Positions 41,712 through 52,009 of a stretch of 64,000 nt of DNA are shown here, one piece after another. Made by a program: the position numbers and the translations under genes. Each line of letters starts with the position of its first letter. The stretch's first letter is position 1. Below the pieces are notes generated by a model. It ran no database searches. It was given only the letters and a program-made list of their open reading frames with translations, and had not been told where the DNA came from. Source of the stretch: Vanessa cardui (taxonomy: Eukaryota; Arthropoda; Insecta; Lepidoptera; Nymphalidae); contig NC_061140.1 in NCBI RefSeq assembly GCF_905220365.1, forward strand, positions 1,676,501 through 1,740,500. The letters are read 5' to 3'.

Positions 41712-41840
41712 CTATCTTAATGGCTGTAAGCCAAACTTTTACTGTATAAGGATCATAAAACTCTATCAAAGGCGTTTCACTTTTTGGGGTGCTTCATTTA
41801 TTACATAAAACAGCAATTTAAATGTCCAAAATTATTGCTA
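41712..41840 (+). repeat. 129-bp repeat, copy 2, upstream of a SINE-A
   Basis: Near-identical to 31341-31469, same length and orientation. Here about 20 extra bases (TTATTTAATATTGCTTGCTAG) separate it from the SINE-A. Confidence 0.85.
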
Positions 41841-41860
41841 TTATTTAATATTGCTTGCTA

Positions 41861-42130
41861 GAGCTGAGATGGCCCAGTGGTTAGAACGCGTGTATCTTAA
41901 CCGATGATTGCGGGTTCACTCCCAGGCAAGCCCCACTGTGTGTGCTTAATTTGTGTTTATAATTCATTTCGTGCTCGGCGGTGAAGGAAAACATCGTGAG
42001 GAAACCTGCATGTATCTAATTTCATCGAAATTCTGCCACATGTGCATTCCACCAATCCGCATTGGAACAGCGTGGTGGAATATTTTCCAAACCCTCTCCT
42101 AATGGGAGAGGAGGTCTCAGCCAGCGACAC
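41861..42130 (+). mobile_element. SINE-A copy, 3' end truncated
   Basis: Box A TGGCCCAGTGG, box B GGTTCACTCCC, full body to AGGAGGTCTCAGCCAGC, then no tail. The 3' boundary is approximate. Confidence 0.88.
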
Positions 42131-42800
42131 CAGGGGAGTTCTATAATATGTATTGGTATTTATTCAGTCTCGTTCTGACTTCAAAATTAAGGATTATCAC
42201 AAGAGTAATTGTAAAGATTAAATTCCGTCTCCAGACTTCAACGGCGTCATTAAAATAACAATAACCACAAATATAAAACGGTTCCCACTTAAATGGGGGA
42301 AACGTATTATGTTCTAATCCGTTCTAATATTAAAACCCTCTCGGAATAATTAATGGTAATGGTTTTCGGGGTTCCATTGCTATTAACTCTTCATTATTAT
42401 AATGTTATGCGTGATCCGTAGAATGACAACGTCCTACAATGTTCGGGCGGCTTGCCAGTTCGTATGAAAGATAAGGTACCCTTGTTTTGCAGTACGTTGT
42501 GAAGTGCCTTTATTGTTAGACGAAGCGGAAATAACACATATGTGGCCAACAGTATCCAATAATTTACGATGTTATGGCAAATACAATATGTTAATTTGCA
42601 TAATAGAATGTGATTTCCTCTATTACCGAGAATTTAGTAGCTTACTTCGTAGCATTGTTCATTAATATCTTGGATATCATCTGGAAATTTGGTTTGTGGA
42701 CTTTTGCTCGAGAACCTTCTATCGTTTGGTTGAGAGGGTTGTTATGTATTTTGTGCAAATTCATTGTACAAACAATACATGCAGCACATTAAATGATAAT
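42131..42800. other. single-copy-looking sequence
   Basis: No recognised gene. A short 60-codon plus-strand frame at 42610-42792 (hydrophobic, starting MISSITENLVAYFVA) has no known relative and is probably chance. Confidence 0.45.
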
Positions 42801-43022
42801 AATAAATATTGGATAACATCACATATATTACTCTGACCCCAAAGTAGCTGAAGCACTTGTGTGATGGAAAATCTAAATTAACGAAACCACAAAAACCCAG
42901 ACTCAAGGCAATATAAAAACCTTATGAACTTTTTCTACATTGGCCGTGAATCGAATCCGAGACCTTGTAATGGCGTATCCATGTAAACTAGTGTACACAA
43001 TTCGACCAAGGAGATCGTCAAT
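42801..43022 (-). mobile_element. SINE-B copy, minus strand, diverged
   Basis: AAATATTGGATAACATCACA, ACAAAAACCCAGACTCAAGG, box B complement GTGAATCGAATCCG, GGCGTATCCATG and TCGACCAAGGAGATCGTC. Substitutions in box A make transcription unlikely. Confidence 0.82.
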
Positions 43023-43285
43023 TTACATTTTATTCGACACATGTTATATTGTGTTAAATACTAACGGATTACAACTACCCATTTTAGCTCCAGATCACTT
43101 TTTTAAATATCTATGAGTCTACGGGTACCGTATAGTAGTGGACTACTACGTTCTGTGTTTCCTATTACATATAAACACAAATTATTTATTAACAATATTA
43201 CAAATTCTCAAAAAGACGCCATATTTTATATTATGTAACGTTCTTTGATTTACCAGTTATTCCAGGATTAGTTTACAGTTTTGCT

Positions 43286-43516
43286 ATGCATTTTGCGTCG
43301 CATTTTAAATTTGGAATTCTTCTGTTCGAACAGTTGAGAGGATTAATGCAATTTATATTGACGCTTCGTTTGATTCTGTGTTTCGTAGCGAAATGTTTTG
43401 CTATTCCTTTTATGCTGCTGCCACACCTGCTGTATCGTTATAAGTTAATTTGCTGTCCAATACTAAAACTTAGTCTTCAGAACTTTATTTATAATCTGAA
43501 ATCTTTATTTATATGA
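43286..43516 (+). other. 76-codon hydrophobic open frame, unrecognised
   Basis: Starts MHFASHFKFGILLFEQLRG and contains LILCFVAKCFAIPFMLLPH. The composition would fit one or two membrane segments, but AT-rich random DNA often gives such frames, and no splice signals or promoter support it. I do not recognise it. Confidence 0.12.
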
Positions 43517-43529
43517 ATAACTCGGGTAT

Positions 43530-43625
43530 TTTCTCCAGGTCCTCACGGTAGCATCCGAAAGCGATCCGTGGCGCTCACCAAAAAGACGGAGAGGGTACCG
43601 CTGGTTTTTTAATGGGTATTCCGGT
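43530..43625 (+). repeat. older GC-richer repeat, left part, interrupted by BS-LINE
   Basis: CTCCAGGTCCTCACGGTAGC, ATCCGTGGCGCTCACC, AAAAGACGGAGAGGGTACCG and GCTGGTTTTTTAATGGG are phrases I associate with repeated sequence in lepidopteran genomes. The probable continuation is GGGGAGTCCCACATACCCCC at 45051 beyond the LINE. Family unknown. Confidence 0.45.
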
Positions 43626-44814
43626 GTATCGCTCGACAACTGATGCGGGGATTGCGCTTCTCAAACATATTTACGATGCTTGGGAGAAATCACAGAACGA
43701 TTTTGGAGTATTCTGTGTTTTATCTAAAGCATTCGATTGTGTAGAACACGAAACACTTCTTTATAAGCTCAAATATTACGGTGTTAAAGGTAAAGCTCTT
43801 GATCTCATTGCTTCATATTTAAGACAAAGAATCCAGCAAGTTTTCATTAATGGAATAAAGTCTTCTGGATCTACGTTAAAAATGGGAGTTCCACAAGGCT
43901 CAATATTGGGTCCCTTTCTATTCCTAGTATATATAAATGATCTTCCTTTCTATGTTAAGGGTATTTGTGATATAGTGTTGTTTGCTGACGATACTTCGCT
44001 GATTTTTAAAGTTGACAGGAAAAAAAATGACTATGACGATGTAAACGGTGCATTATCACAGATACACAATTGGTTTACAGTAAATAATTTAGTTTTGAAT
44101 GCTCCAAAAACAAAATGTGTAGTTTTTACCCTACCTAATGTTAGCAAGCAAAATTATAATATATCTTTAAATGGTGACCGTCTTGAAGTAGCTGATACTA
44201 CGGTGTTTTTAGGAATAGAATTGGATTCCAGACTTCAGTGGACTTCTCATTTATCATCCCTAACAGGAAGACTCAGCTCCGCAACATACGCGGTTAGAAA
44301 AGTTAGACAACTAACTGATATTGATACCGCTCGTTTAGTTTATTTTGGTTATTTTCACAGTATTATGTCATATGGCATATTACTTTGGGGTAACGCTGCA
44401 GATATTGAATCTGTCCTTATTTTACAAAAGAGAGCAATTCGGTTTATTTATAATCTTGGAGCTAGAGACTCTCTTCTGGATGTTTTTAACAGAGTAGGAA
44501 TACTTACTGTTGCGTCGCAATATATTTACAACAATATCATGTATATTCACAGTAACATTGATCACTTTGATAAAATCAGTGATAATCATTGTATATGCAC
44601 TAGAAGTAAGGATAAACTTATAACGCCAAGTTTCCGACTCCGCAAAGTCAATAAATCCTTCTTGGGGCAAGGTATCCATTTCTATAATAAAATTCCGCAG
44701 AAATTTTTAACTTTGCCGTTTAGTAAATTCAAATCCTTTGTAAAAAATACATTGGTAGAAAACGCATATTATTCGATACAAGATTTTGTAGATGATAAAA
44801 AAGCGTGGAGTTAA
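43612..44814 (+). CDS. BS/Jockey-type reverse transcriptase, 5'-truncated, motif A mutated
   Basis: An open frame of 400 codons covering reverse transcriptase from just before motif A to the element's stop codon: RSTTDAGIALLKHI (7-20), motif A as CVLSKAFDCV (35-44), motif B GVPQGSILGP (92-101), motif C FADD (124-127), then thumb and C-terminal region to DDKKAWS. The family normally has an acidic residue where Val36 stands (DLSKAFD). That aspartate binds catalytic metal, so this protein should be inactive, although the FADD box is intact. The endonuclease domain is missing. The first six residues come from the repeat into which it inserted, so the ATG is not native. No frameshift over 1.2 kb suggests a young copy. 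Confidence 0.9.
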   Translation: MGIPVYRSTTDAGIALLKHIYDAWEKSQNDFGVFCVLSKAFDCVEHETLLYKLKYYGVKGKALDLIASYLRQRIQQVFINGIKSSGSTLKMGVPQGSILGPFLFLVYINDLPFYVKGICDIVLFADDTSLIFKVDRKKNDYDDVNGALSQIHNWFTVNNLVLNAPKTKCVVFTLPNVSKQNYNISLNGDRLEVADTTVFLGIELDSRLQWTSHLSSLTGRLSSATYAVRKVRQLTDIDTARLVYFGYFHSIMSYGILLWGNAADIESVLILQKRAIRFIYNLGARDSLLDVFNRVGILTVASQYIYNNIMYIHSNIDHFDKISDNHCICTRSKDKLITPSFRLRKVNKSFLGQGIHFYNKIPQKFLTLPFSKFKSFVKNTLVENAYYSIQDFVDDKKAWS

Positions 44815-45050
44815 TACCTGTTGACTTCCAAGCAGGATACATTAATTGAAATAATTGTATTTAATTAACATGACGTTGTATTTTTTAAATGTTAAAAAAG
44901 AGTAACTACTGAGTTTCTTGCCGGTTCTTCTCGGTAGAATCTACTTTTCGAACCGGTGGTAGCTTCATTTAATTGTAAAATGACGATTCAAAAGTGCTTA
45001 TAAAAGCCTACTTGAATACAGTTTATTTTGATTGATTTTGATTTTGATCA
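43626..45050 (+). mobile_element. BS-LINE (Jockey-type), 5'-truncated
   Basis: Truncated reverse-transcriptase coding sequence followed by a 230-bp 3' UTR with GAGTAACTACTGAGTTTC, CGAACCGGTGGTAGCTTC and AAATGACGATTCAAAAGTGC, ending in GATTTT-type repeats at 45028-45050. Fragments of the same 3' UTR occur at 11745, 22520, 32284, 38872, 50775 and 53884. The flanks look like two halves of one older repeat. Confidence 0.88.
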
Positions 45051-45343
45051 ATCGGGGAGTCCCACATACCCCCACTTCCATCACGTGAGGGCAGCGCGTA
45101 ACGCTTTTTTCCAGCGAGAAAAAAGAGGTGTTATCTCCAGGTGAACGGTAAATCTGACACAAATGCGGCAAGACTTCAGGTACAGGATCAACTGATTGAC
45201 GTGCCTTCCAAGGTACGTTAGTCAGTTTCCTTTCTGTTACAACCTCTAGATTCTGATCTTAGTTACTATTTTCAAGAGAAAAACCGTTTTTGGTAGATCC
45301 CACGATCTGTCGGTTCGGATCTAAGACTAATGTTTACGGACGA
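45051..45343 (+). repeat. older GC-richer repeat, right part
   Basis: GGGGAGTCCCACATACCCCC, ACTTCCATCACGTGAGGGC, AGCGCGTAACGCTTTTTTCC and GAGGTGTTATCTCCAGG. It is GC-richer than the surroundings. The right boundary is unclear, and by about 45200 the sequence is unremarkable. Confidence 0.4.
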
Positions 45344-45510
45344 CGACTTCCGTGGTCGAGTGGTGTGTACACCGGTTTTCATGGGTACGCCACTCTGAGG
45401 TCCCGGGTTCGATTCTCGGCCGAGTCGATGTAGAAGGTTTATTAGCTTTCAATGTAGTCTTCTAGGTCTGGGTGTTTGCGGTTGTCCAATATTTATTTAT
45501 TTATACATAC
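45344..45510 (+). mobile_element. SINE-B copy, well preserved 5' half
   Basis: Box A TGGTCGAGTGG and box B GGTTCGATTCT, GCCACTCTGAGGTCCCGGG and GGTCTGGGTGTTTGCGG. It then skips most of the body and ends TTGTCCAATATTTATTTATTT. An internal deletion of about 90 bp separates it from the full-length form. Confidence 0.88.
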
Positions 45511-46088
45511 CATAAAACCGACGTTATGGGAATATGTCTTCGTATTATTCCGAAAAAGTATGTTGGTTTTGATTGCTTATTATTGGTTCTGTTTTCAGAA
45601 TCTATTTAATATACATATATATTAGATATACATCCGCTTAGTTTACATCACATACAATCATCATCATATTTCAGCCAGTTTTTGACAAAACCGTAATGAA
45701 TGATAAGCTTTCTTTCTAATAAATCACTCCTTTCATTAGTTAAAATCATACGAAAATCCTTTCAGTAGTTTTTGAGTTCATCGCGTTTAGACAGACAGAC
45801 GAGACAAGAAGGCTACTGTTTTCATGACACGTTGTGAATAAAATAAACTTGAGCAGTTATAATCAATACGCAGGTGTAGCACTAGCATTAGTTAGGTATG
45901 TAAAAATCATACACAAAAAATGCACGGCGCGTTTTGATCTGTAACAAATATCAATTTTTGTTTTACATTCGTTTGTATTTATTTATTTTGATAAAACAAT
46001 AGATTTGTATTCTATGATTTACTTATAAATAAATTAATAAGAATTATGTATTACAAATAAATAGCAATCAATTAATGAATCAAATAAT
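45511..46088. other. AT-rich stretch without recognised genes
   Basis: A lepidopteran-type repeat phrase occurs near 45712-45800 (CTTTCTTTCTAATAAATCAC, ATCCTTTCAGTAGTTTTTGAG, GACAGACAGACGAGAC). Nothing coding. Confidence 0.45.
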
Positions 46089-46400
46089 GAGCTGAAATGG
46101 CTCAGTGGTTAGAACGCGAGCATCTTAACCGATGATTGCGAGTTCAAACCCAGGAAAGCACCAATATGTATATGCTTAATTTGTATTTATAACTCATGTC
46201 GTTCTCGGCGGTGAACGAAAACATCGTGAGGAAACCTGCATGTGTCTAATTTTATCGAAATTCTGCCACCTGTGCCATTCCACCAACCCGCATTGGAACA
46301 ACGTGGTGGAATATGTTCCAAACCCTTTCCTTAATGGATGAGGAGTCCTTAACTCAGCAGTGGGAATTTACAGACTGTTACTTTACTTTTTCTTTACAAT
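46089..46400 (+). mobile_element. SINE-A copy, TTTAC-tailed
   Basis: GAGCTGAAATGGCTCAGTGG head, box B AGTTCAAACCC, body, AACTCAGCAGTGGGAATTTAC and tail ACTTTACTTTTTCTTTAC. No clear target-site duplication. Confidence 0.9.
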
Positions 46401-47041
46401 CAATGCACGCATTATACTCTAAAGTATTCTATTAAATAATATTAAATAAGTTAGATAATTAAATTACAATGTCTTAGAATCTATTAATTACAAGAAATGA
46501 AATAATTACTATTAAAAACCTTTATGTAATATAAAGAGAGGAATAGAAAGGGAGAAAAATATCATCTAAAAGAAAGAGCCTTTCGTTGTAAACCTTAACG
46601 TTGTTCCCTTACCTAGTGATATCTACCAGTTAACTGTAAGACGAGAAAAAAAAAAAAAAAAACTCCAAAGAACAAAATGTTTTAACGAACTTCACTAAAA
46701 TAAATAAAGTGTATTTGTCGCCGGATTAGACCGTACTTACCTTCAGCATTACGGCTACAGACATATTGCAGTCCCAAGTCAAGCTTCTAACTAATATTGT
46801 GATATTTGTTTAATTAATATATAATTAGAAATAGAATTACGAAATGATATTTTTTAAATATTTCAATGGCGGCCAACAGACAATTTCATTCTATGACAGG
46901 CAAATCGCTAAATATTCTGACAGCTAAGCGAATGGACGGTTATCGCCAACCAGTCGTCCTTATATATCCGGTCATAGTGTTGCTATTTGTGATTTTAATT
47001 TTCTTCTAATAATATATATATATATGTATATTTGTTAAAAT
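46401..47041. other. AT-rich stretch without recognised genes
   Basis: Contains a poly-A run at 46647-46663 and an AT dinucleotide tract at 47008-47021. Confidence 0.45.
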
Positions 47042-47228
47042 AATAATCATCATCATCATCATTTCAGCCGAAGGCCGTCCACTGCTGGACATAGGCCTCC
47101 CCCAAAGATCGCCACAACGCCCGGTCTTGTGCATCCTGCAACCAGCGGCTTTTCGCGACCTTCGCCATGTCGACGGACCACCTTGGGGGGTGGGGTCACC
47201 CACGCTGTGTCTTCCGGTCCGTGGCTTG
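47042..47228 (-). pseudogene. RTE-like LINE 3' end with ATG/CAT tail
   Basis: Minus-strand translation includes VDMAKVAKSRWLQDAQDRAL and WRSLGEAYVQQWTAFG followed by a stop, the hallmark C-terminus of RTE-like reverse transcriptases. The tail is (GAT)n (plus strand CATCATCATCATCATTTCAG at 47049-47068). It is truncated after the last 55 or so codons. GC content is higher than the flanks. The 65-codon minus-strand frame annotated from ATG is in another frame and is spurious. Confidence 0.82.
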
Positions 47229-47584
47229 TTAAAATAATATATTGAATTTATTTTATTTCAATAATTATGTTATACATTTATAAAAATTTTTGTTATTTAA
47301 TAAGTAATGTTATTGTTTTTTAATATTATTTTTGTAATATTGTACCCAATATTGCCTGAAGTAAAAATATTCATTCATGAATTAATTAAAAGTTAATACT
47401 AATTAATTATACTCATAATAATAATAAAATACATGTTAAAATAGATAAATAGGGAAATGAACACTATGTTCTTTTTCTTTTATTGAAAACAAAATACACT
47501 TTGATCATTTATAATAACAATAAATATAAAACAAAACAGATATAAATGATTGTATTTATTATCATATACATATAATAAAATTGC

Positions 47585-47898
47585 GAGCTGAGATGGCCCA
47601 GTGGTTAGAACGCGTGCATCTTAACCGATGATTGCGGGTTCAAACCCAGGCAAGCACCACTATATATATGTGCTTAATTGTGTTTATAATTCATCTCGTG
47701 CTCGGCGGTGAAGGAAAACATCGTGAGGAAACCTGCATGTGTCTAATTTCATCGAAATTCTGCCACATGTGCATTCCACCAACCCGCATTGGAACAGCGT
47801 GGTGGAATACGTTCCAAACCCTCTCCTTAATGGAAGAGGAGGCCTTATCTCAGCAGTGGGAAATTTACAGGCTGTTACTTTACTTTACTTTACTTATG
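47585..47898 (+). mobile_element. SINE-A, well preserved reference copy, TTTAC-tailed
   Basis: This is a good example of the family: GAGCTGAGATGGCCCAGTGG with box A, box B GGTTCAAACCC (about 47638-47648), GCTTAATTGTGTTTATAATTC marking the head/body border, CGTGCTCGGCGGTGAAGG, TCGTGAGGAAACCTGCATG, AACCCGCATTGGAACAGCG, the CTCTCCTTAATGGAAGAGG block, CAGCAGTGGGAAATTTACAG, and a (TTTAC)n tail. The tRNA-like boxes imply polymerase III transcription, with mobilisation by a LINE enzyme in trans. Length about 310 bp. Confidence 0.95.
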
Positions 47899-48235
47899 TG
47901 AGTGTCTATTTGTAATATTAAAATAGCCCTTTTTACTCAATGCATGTGTATGTATACACGGTACATATACCAAAATAACATTTTTTACAATTTTTGTCTG
48001 TCTCACTGTTTGCTCCGGCTAATCCCTGGAACGGCTGGACCAATTTTGATGGGTCATTTACTGGCAGATAACTGATATAATAAGGAGTAACCAACAACAA
48101 TATTATTTTTTGTTGTTAACTTCAAACACATACAAGGTCGCATGGTCGTACTATTAAATAATAGGAAACAAAGGGTTTTAATTTTCTTACGTATAAACAA
48201 TGATTCGTATGAGGAAATTCCCTTATCATTATACA

Positions 48236-48350
48236 ACAACAACAGCCTCTAAATTTTCCCACAGCTGGGACCTAAGGCTTCTCCCTTTGAGGAGAAGTTT
48301 TGAAACACATTTCACCACACTGTTCCAATGCGGGCTGGTATATCGTTACA
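48236..48350 (-). mobile_element. SINE-A 3' part, minus strand, TTG-tailed
   Basis: (CAA)n, CAGCCTCTAAATTTTCCC, CTCCCTTTGAGGAGAAG and CACTGTTCCAATGCGGGC. The copy stops in the middle of the body (5'-truncated). Confidence 0.82.
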
Positions 48351-48732
48351 GATTGATCTAAAAGGTACATTTCATGAAGACGACAAAAATCAGGCAGTAG
48401 TTTGCGATTGAGAAATGTTTCCACTTTATTTAAGCATCTATTTTTATTATACTCACGTTAGTTCATGGAATCGCTATAGTTTACATGGAATTGCAGGAAT
48501 TGTAAAGATTATAGAAATTTAACACGTCAGCAGCGGCATCATGTATTTTCCATTTCTGCCAAGAAAACCAAAAAAACCCTATAATGTATCCAGCAAAAAA
48601 AAAAAAAAACGAGAGTACTTTAAGAAATTTGTTTTTTACAAATACCTTTAATACGATAATATACTGGGTCGATTCAGGAATTCGTATCGCTACTTTCTTT
48701 TAATTGTTGAGGCGCATGACCGTAACTAACTA

Positions 48733-48936
48733 CAACAACAACAGCCTGTAAATTCCCACCGTTGGGCTAAAGGCCTCCTCTCTCCCTTTGAGGAGAAGGT
48801 TTGGAACATATTCCACCACGCGGTTCCAATGCGGGTTGGTGGAATGCACATGTGGCAGAATTTCGGTGCTTGCCTGGGTTTGAACCTGCAATCATCGGTT
48901 AAGATGCACGCGTTCTAACCACTGGGCCATCTCGAC
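48733..48936 (-). mobile_element. SINE-A copy with internal deletion, minus strand, TTG-tailed
   Basis: (CAA)n, ACAGCCTGTAAATTCCCACC, GCGGGTTGGTGGAATGCAC, then a jump from GGCAGAATTTC straight to GGTGCTTGCCTGGGTTTG, so the central body is deleted. Intact head with CCACTGGGCCATCTCG. Confidence 0.9.
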
Positions 48937-49360
48937 CCGTGGCTGACACCGGCTCCAAATTTATATTTGGGTGGCAATAATTGTAACTACGTTATATAAT
49001 CGTAAATCGACTTTTATATAGTCTAATATCTTTCATTTCATTTTACTTAGGAGGACTCTAAAAATATGTTGAATACGCAATTATTTTTATTACTTTTTAG
49101 TGCATATTAATTTGTTTTGTTTGAAGTCGGTCTTTTTGTTAAAAAAATATTTATTTCGTTTTGTATTTACTGGCAGACTGTTTATCAGGAAAGGAATAAT
49201 GTATTCAAGGACTCGTTTTCCATAAAAATTTGCATCTCTCGGGATTGATAAAGTTTTGTTCGCTAGTTTTCTTGTTAATTTATTGTGACCTATAATTAAA
49301 AAAATATTAGTCCCATCTATTTTCTGTTTATCTTAATTAAAGATGACAGATTATCTTTAT
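48937..49360. other. AT-rich stretch without recognised features
   Basis: No frame or repeat recognised. Confidence 0.45.
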
Positions 49361-49555
49361 TAATATTATATATGTAAAATTACTCTACGTGTCTGTATGT
49401 CTGTCGCTATTTCATGTCCAAACCACTGAACCGAAATTTATGAAATTTGGTATGAAGCAAGCTTGAACTCCAAGACAGGATAAAGCTTACTTTTTTGCCC
49501 GTCACATGACAACCAAAACCCTAAAACGCAAGCGAAGCCGCGAGCGACTGCTAGT
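49361..49555 (+). mobile_element. Helitron-like element with CTAGT end
   Basis: TTAATATTATATATGTAAAA, GTCTGTATGTCTGTCGC, CCAAACCACTGAACCG and GAAATTTGGTATGAAGC, ending GCGAAGCCGCGAGCGACTGCTAGT. The last part can fold into a short GC-rich hairpin just before CTAGT, as Helitron 3' ends do. Non-coding and non-autonomous. The 5' end is less certain. Confidence 0.6.
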
Positions 49556-49576
49556 ATCGATATATGAATAAAAACC

Positions 49577-49856
49577 AAAACGACCCAGTGCATCTTAAGC
49601 GATGACTACGGGTTCAAACCTAGGCAAGCACCGCTGATCATTAATGTGCCTAATTCGTGTTGATAATTCATCTTGCGCTCACTGGCGAAACATCATAAGG
49701 AAATGCATGTACAATTTCAAAATAATTGTGGATGTAAAGAAGTGTGATAGTGGATGTGACAAATGTACATGTGTTGTCACCAATCCGATTTGGAGTAGCG
49801 TGGTAGAATAATCTCCAATCCTCTTCAAAGTAGAGAATAATTTTGCCCAATTATTT
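49577..49856 (+). mobile_element. SINE-A copy, strongly diverged
   Basis: ACGACCCAGTGCATCTTAAG, box B GGTTCAAACCT, GCAAGCACCGCTGATCATTA, CATAAGGAAATGCATG and CAATCCGATTTGGAGTAGCG. It contains an extra segment around 49720-49765 and lacks a tail. Confidence 0.75.
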
Positions 49857-50445
49857 TTATGGTTTAAATTTAAAAGCGTAGCTGACCAATCTATACGATT
49901 TTAAATTAACATGGTTATATTTATTACTAAAGTTATTTATTTAATTTATTAATTTAAAATAAAAATAAAAAAACATGGTAAATATCCCGAAATTAATAAC
50001 TTTTTAGTAATCTATACGATATTATAGAATCACCTAAACATTTGAAATATCACTAAAATTGAGAAAATAATCTTTGTAATAACTTTTGTTAATTAAGCTA
50101 AAAGCGTAGCTCGTCTCACACACTGTTTATATAACACTTCTAGTTTAGATTACCATCTATAGTTACAGCGATGTAGCGCTGAGTTTTAATAATGTCAATA
50201 CGACTACAACTACACTTGCTAATATGTGAAATTGTGAACGTTAATGGCTATACGCGATGATTTGTATATCTCCTGGGTCTCTATTGTGACTCAAGGTAGG
50301 GTGGTTGTTTATATGATTTATATCAAGACCAACATAATAAGACCATTTTGCAAGCTTACCAAAATTATACTGGAGCTCTTTTTTGCTGGTTTTACCATCG
50401 TGATAGACGAGGGGAGATATCAACGGCATATTTTATTTATGATAT
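49857..50445. other. AT-rich stretch without recognised genes
   Basis: Overlapping 81- and 62-codon frames on opposite strands at 50241-50489 have no recognised content. Confidence 0.45.
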
Positions 50446-50446
50446 A

Positions 50447-50670
50447 CATTTTTTTATGTAACAGGTGGCAAACGAGCAGGCTTATCTGATGGAAAGTGAC
50501 TAACGCCGCCCATTAACACCTGCAACACCAGGGTGCCTTGCCAGCCTATAAAGAAAGAGTACATTCTATTCTTGAAGGTTCTCAAGTCGTATTGGTTCGG
50601 AAATACAGCGGAAGCTGATTCCACCGAGAGTTTGTGCGAGGCAGAAAATGTCTTAAAAATCACGCTGATG
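50447..50670 (-). pseudogene. J-LINE 3' end, best preserved fragment of the tail
   Basis: Minus strand translation contains FKTFSASHKLSVESASAVFP and NQYDLRTFKNRMYSF, spanning the end of the Jockey protein (frameshifted relative to the coding copy at 62 kb), then 3' UTR with TTTCCATCAGATAAGCC and a poly-A end (plus strand TTTTTTT at 50451-50457). It supplies the 3' end missing from the copy at 62145. Confidence 0.75.
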
Positions 50671-50684
50671 TATGTTTTATGTGG

Positions 50685-50950
50685 TCACCACCCACATCGA
50701 CCGTCTCGTTGTAGGAAATATTAACCATTTCTTACATGGCCAATACTGTTAATCATGGGAAGTGAGATGTAATCCAAATCAAAATATTATTTATTCAAGT
50801 AGGCTTATATGAACAACTTACCTATTATAAATTATTAAATGTAACACACTGGCTCAATAACCCTTCAAAGCGGAACTCAAGAATATTAATTATTGTTTAT
50901 TTCCAGTAGAATAATATATGATGTGTGAAGTAGCTACCTGCGCCGGTTTG
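50685..50950 (-). repeat. diverged REP-C interrupted by a BS-LINE tail
   Basis: GTCACCACCCACATCGACC, GTTGTAGGAAATATTAACC and TCTTACATGGCCAATACTG precede, and ACACTGGCTCAATAACCCTT and CAGTAGAATAATATATGATG follow. In between, 50777-50835 (AAATCAAAATATTATTTATT, CAAGTAGGCTTATATGAAC) is the complement of a very short BS-LINE 3' end. Confidence 0.55.
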
Positions 50951-51129
50951 CACCCGACAACGAATATTAACGGGGTATAAACCACAGATATTAAAAGAGA
51001 GTTCATATTCCATTATTTTGTAATTATATAAATATAATTTGCTGTCGAAACGCTTGGCCCTTGGTGTAGTGGTGCGAAAGTATAACACCTCGCCTCATTG
51101 CCTCCACTGGTGACAGGGCTGGTTCGTTT

Positions 51130-51235
51130 TTTGCCCAGAGGATCGGAATTGCGATTCAACGAGGCTGCTGCTAGCATTCTTGCCACCATTCAACGCGGTC
51201 AAGATTTATACAATAACTAGTTTTAGTTCATATTT
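51130..51235 (+). pseudogene. C-terminal relic of a reverse-transcriptase-associated ORF, third copy
   Basis: CAGAGGATCGGAATTGCGAT encodes QRIGIAIQRG as at 20830-20906, followed by a frame-breaking deletion in the NAAS codons (GAGGCTGCTGCTAGC), then ILATIQRGQDLYNN in another frame. The flanks are not those of the duplication units, so this is an independent insertion of the same family. Confidence 0.65.
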
Positions 51236-51589
51236 GTATATATTTAAGCAATTAATGTTATTAATTCTTATGTTAATAAATGCCCTATTAAATATACAAT
51301 GACAATAATTATAAAATATGTAAATAAATAAAATTAAAGCATTCTTTAAAAAAAATCATAAAACGAAATCCTTCGAAGAATTTGATTGACATTTAAAAGG
51401 CTTTTCTCTTGAATGCCTGTCTCCGGATATTTTTCCTTAATTAAAAATGGCGTCATTAAAAACGTAATCAAACTTATTTCAAAATACTGTTTAATAAAAA
51501 ATTTTAATAGTCCAATGTTATAATTTATTGAAATACCGTTTTTCTTTCAAAATAATGGAAATATCAGCAGAAGTTTTCTTTTGGAGTTG

Positions 51590-51830
51590 GTGGACATTGA
51601 GGGAGGCTTATCTGATGGAAATTGACACTACCCATGGACATATTCCACACTGGGAGTTTGCAAGGCTCTAGAAGCTTACGCGTATTTAATTATCAATTTG
51701 AAAAACTGTCGACGAAAGATAGTTCTACAGAAAGTTTGTGTTAGGCAGAACACGCCAAAAATTGAGCGGATTTTAGATTTTAGATTTTGGGACATTTAGG
51801 TGGTGCGGATGAAACTATCCCACTAAATAT
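51590..51830 (-). pseudogene. J-LINE 3' end fragment, diverged
   Basis: GGAGGCTTATCTGATGGAAA, CCCATGGACATATTCCACAC, GTTTGTGTTAGGCAGAACAC and GACATTTAGGTGGTGCGGAT match the J-LINE 3' end complement in order. A duplicated TTTTAGATTTTAGATTTTGG sits near 51770-51790. Confidence 0.6.
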
Positions 51831-51864
51831 ATTTCTATAAGAAGTTATCTTGTATAATATAAAT

Positions 51865-52009
51865 ACGACGGCACCAAAAACACCCAGACCCAAGACAACA
51901 TAGATAACTAATGATTTTTCTACATCGACTCGGCCGGGAATCAAGCCCGTGACCTCGGAGTCGCATACCCATGAAACCCGGTGTACATACGACCACCGAG
52001 GTCGTCATA
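51865..52009 (-). mobile_element. SINE-B copy, minus strand, 5' half
   Basis: CACCCAGACCCAAGACAACA, ACATCGACTCGGCCGGGAAT, box B complement AATCAAGCCCGTG, and ACCACCGAGGTCGTCAT at the 5' end. The distal 3' body is absent. Confidence 0.85.

Noticed and set aside
31341..42130. CRISPR-like array of spaced SINE heads
   Set aside because: Spacing is irregular, copies are in both orientations, and the genome is eukaryotic; these are independent SINE insertions.
43286..43516. Possible host exon or small membrane protein just upstream of the BS-LINE
   Set aside because: No conserved content, and AT-rich random DNA readily gives Phe/Leu/Ile-rich frames of this length.
47585..47660. tRNA gene call based on box A and box B
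   Set aside because: The boxes belong to the SINE-A head; no acceptor stem or cloverleaf can be completed, and the same head recurs with SINE bodies throughout the window.
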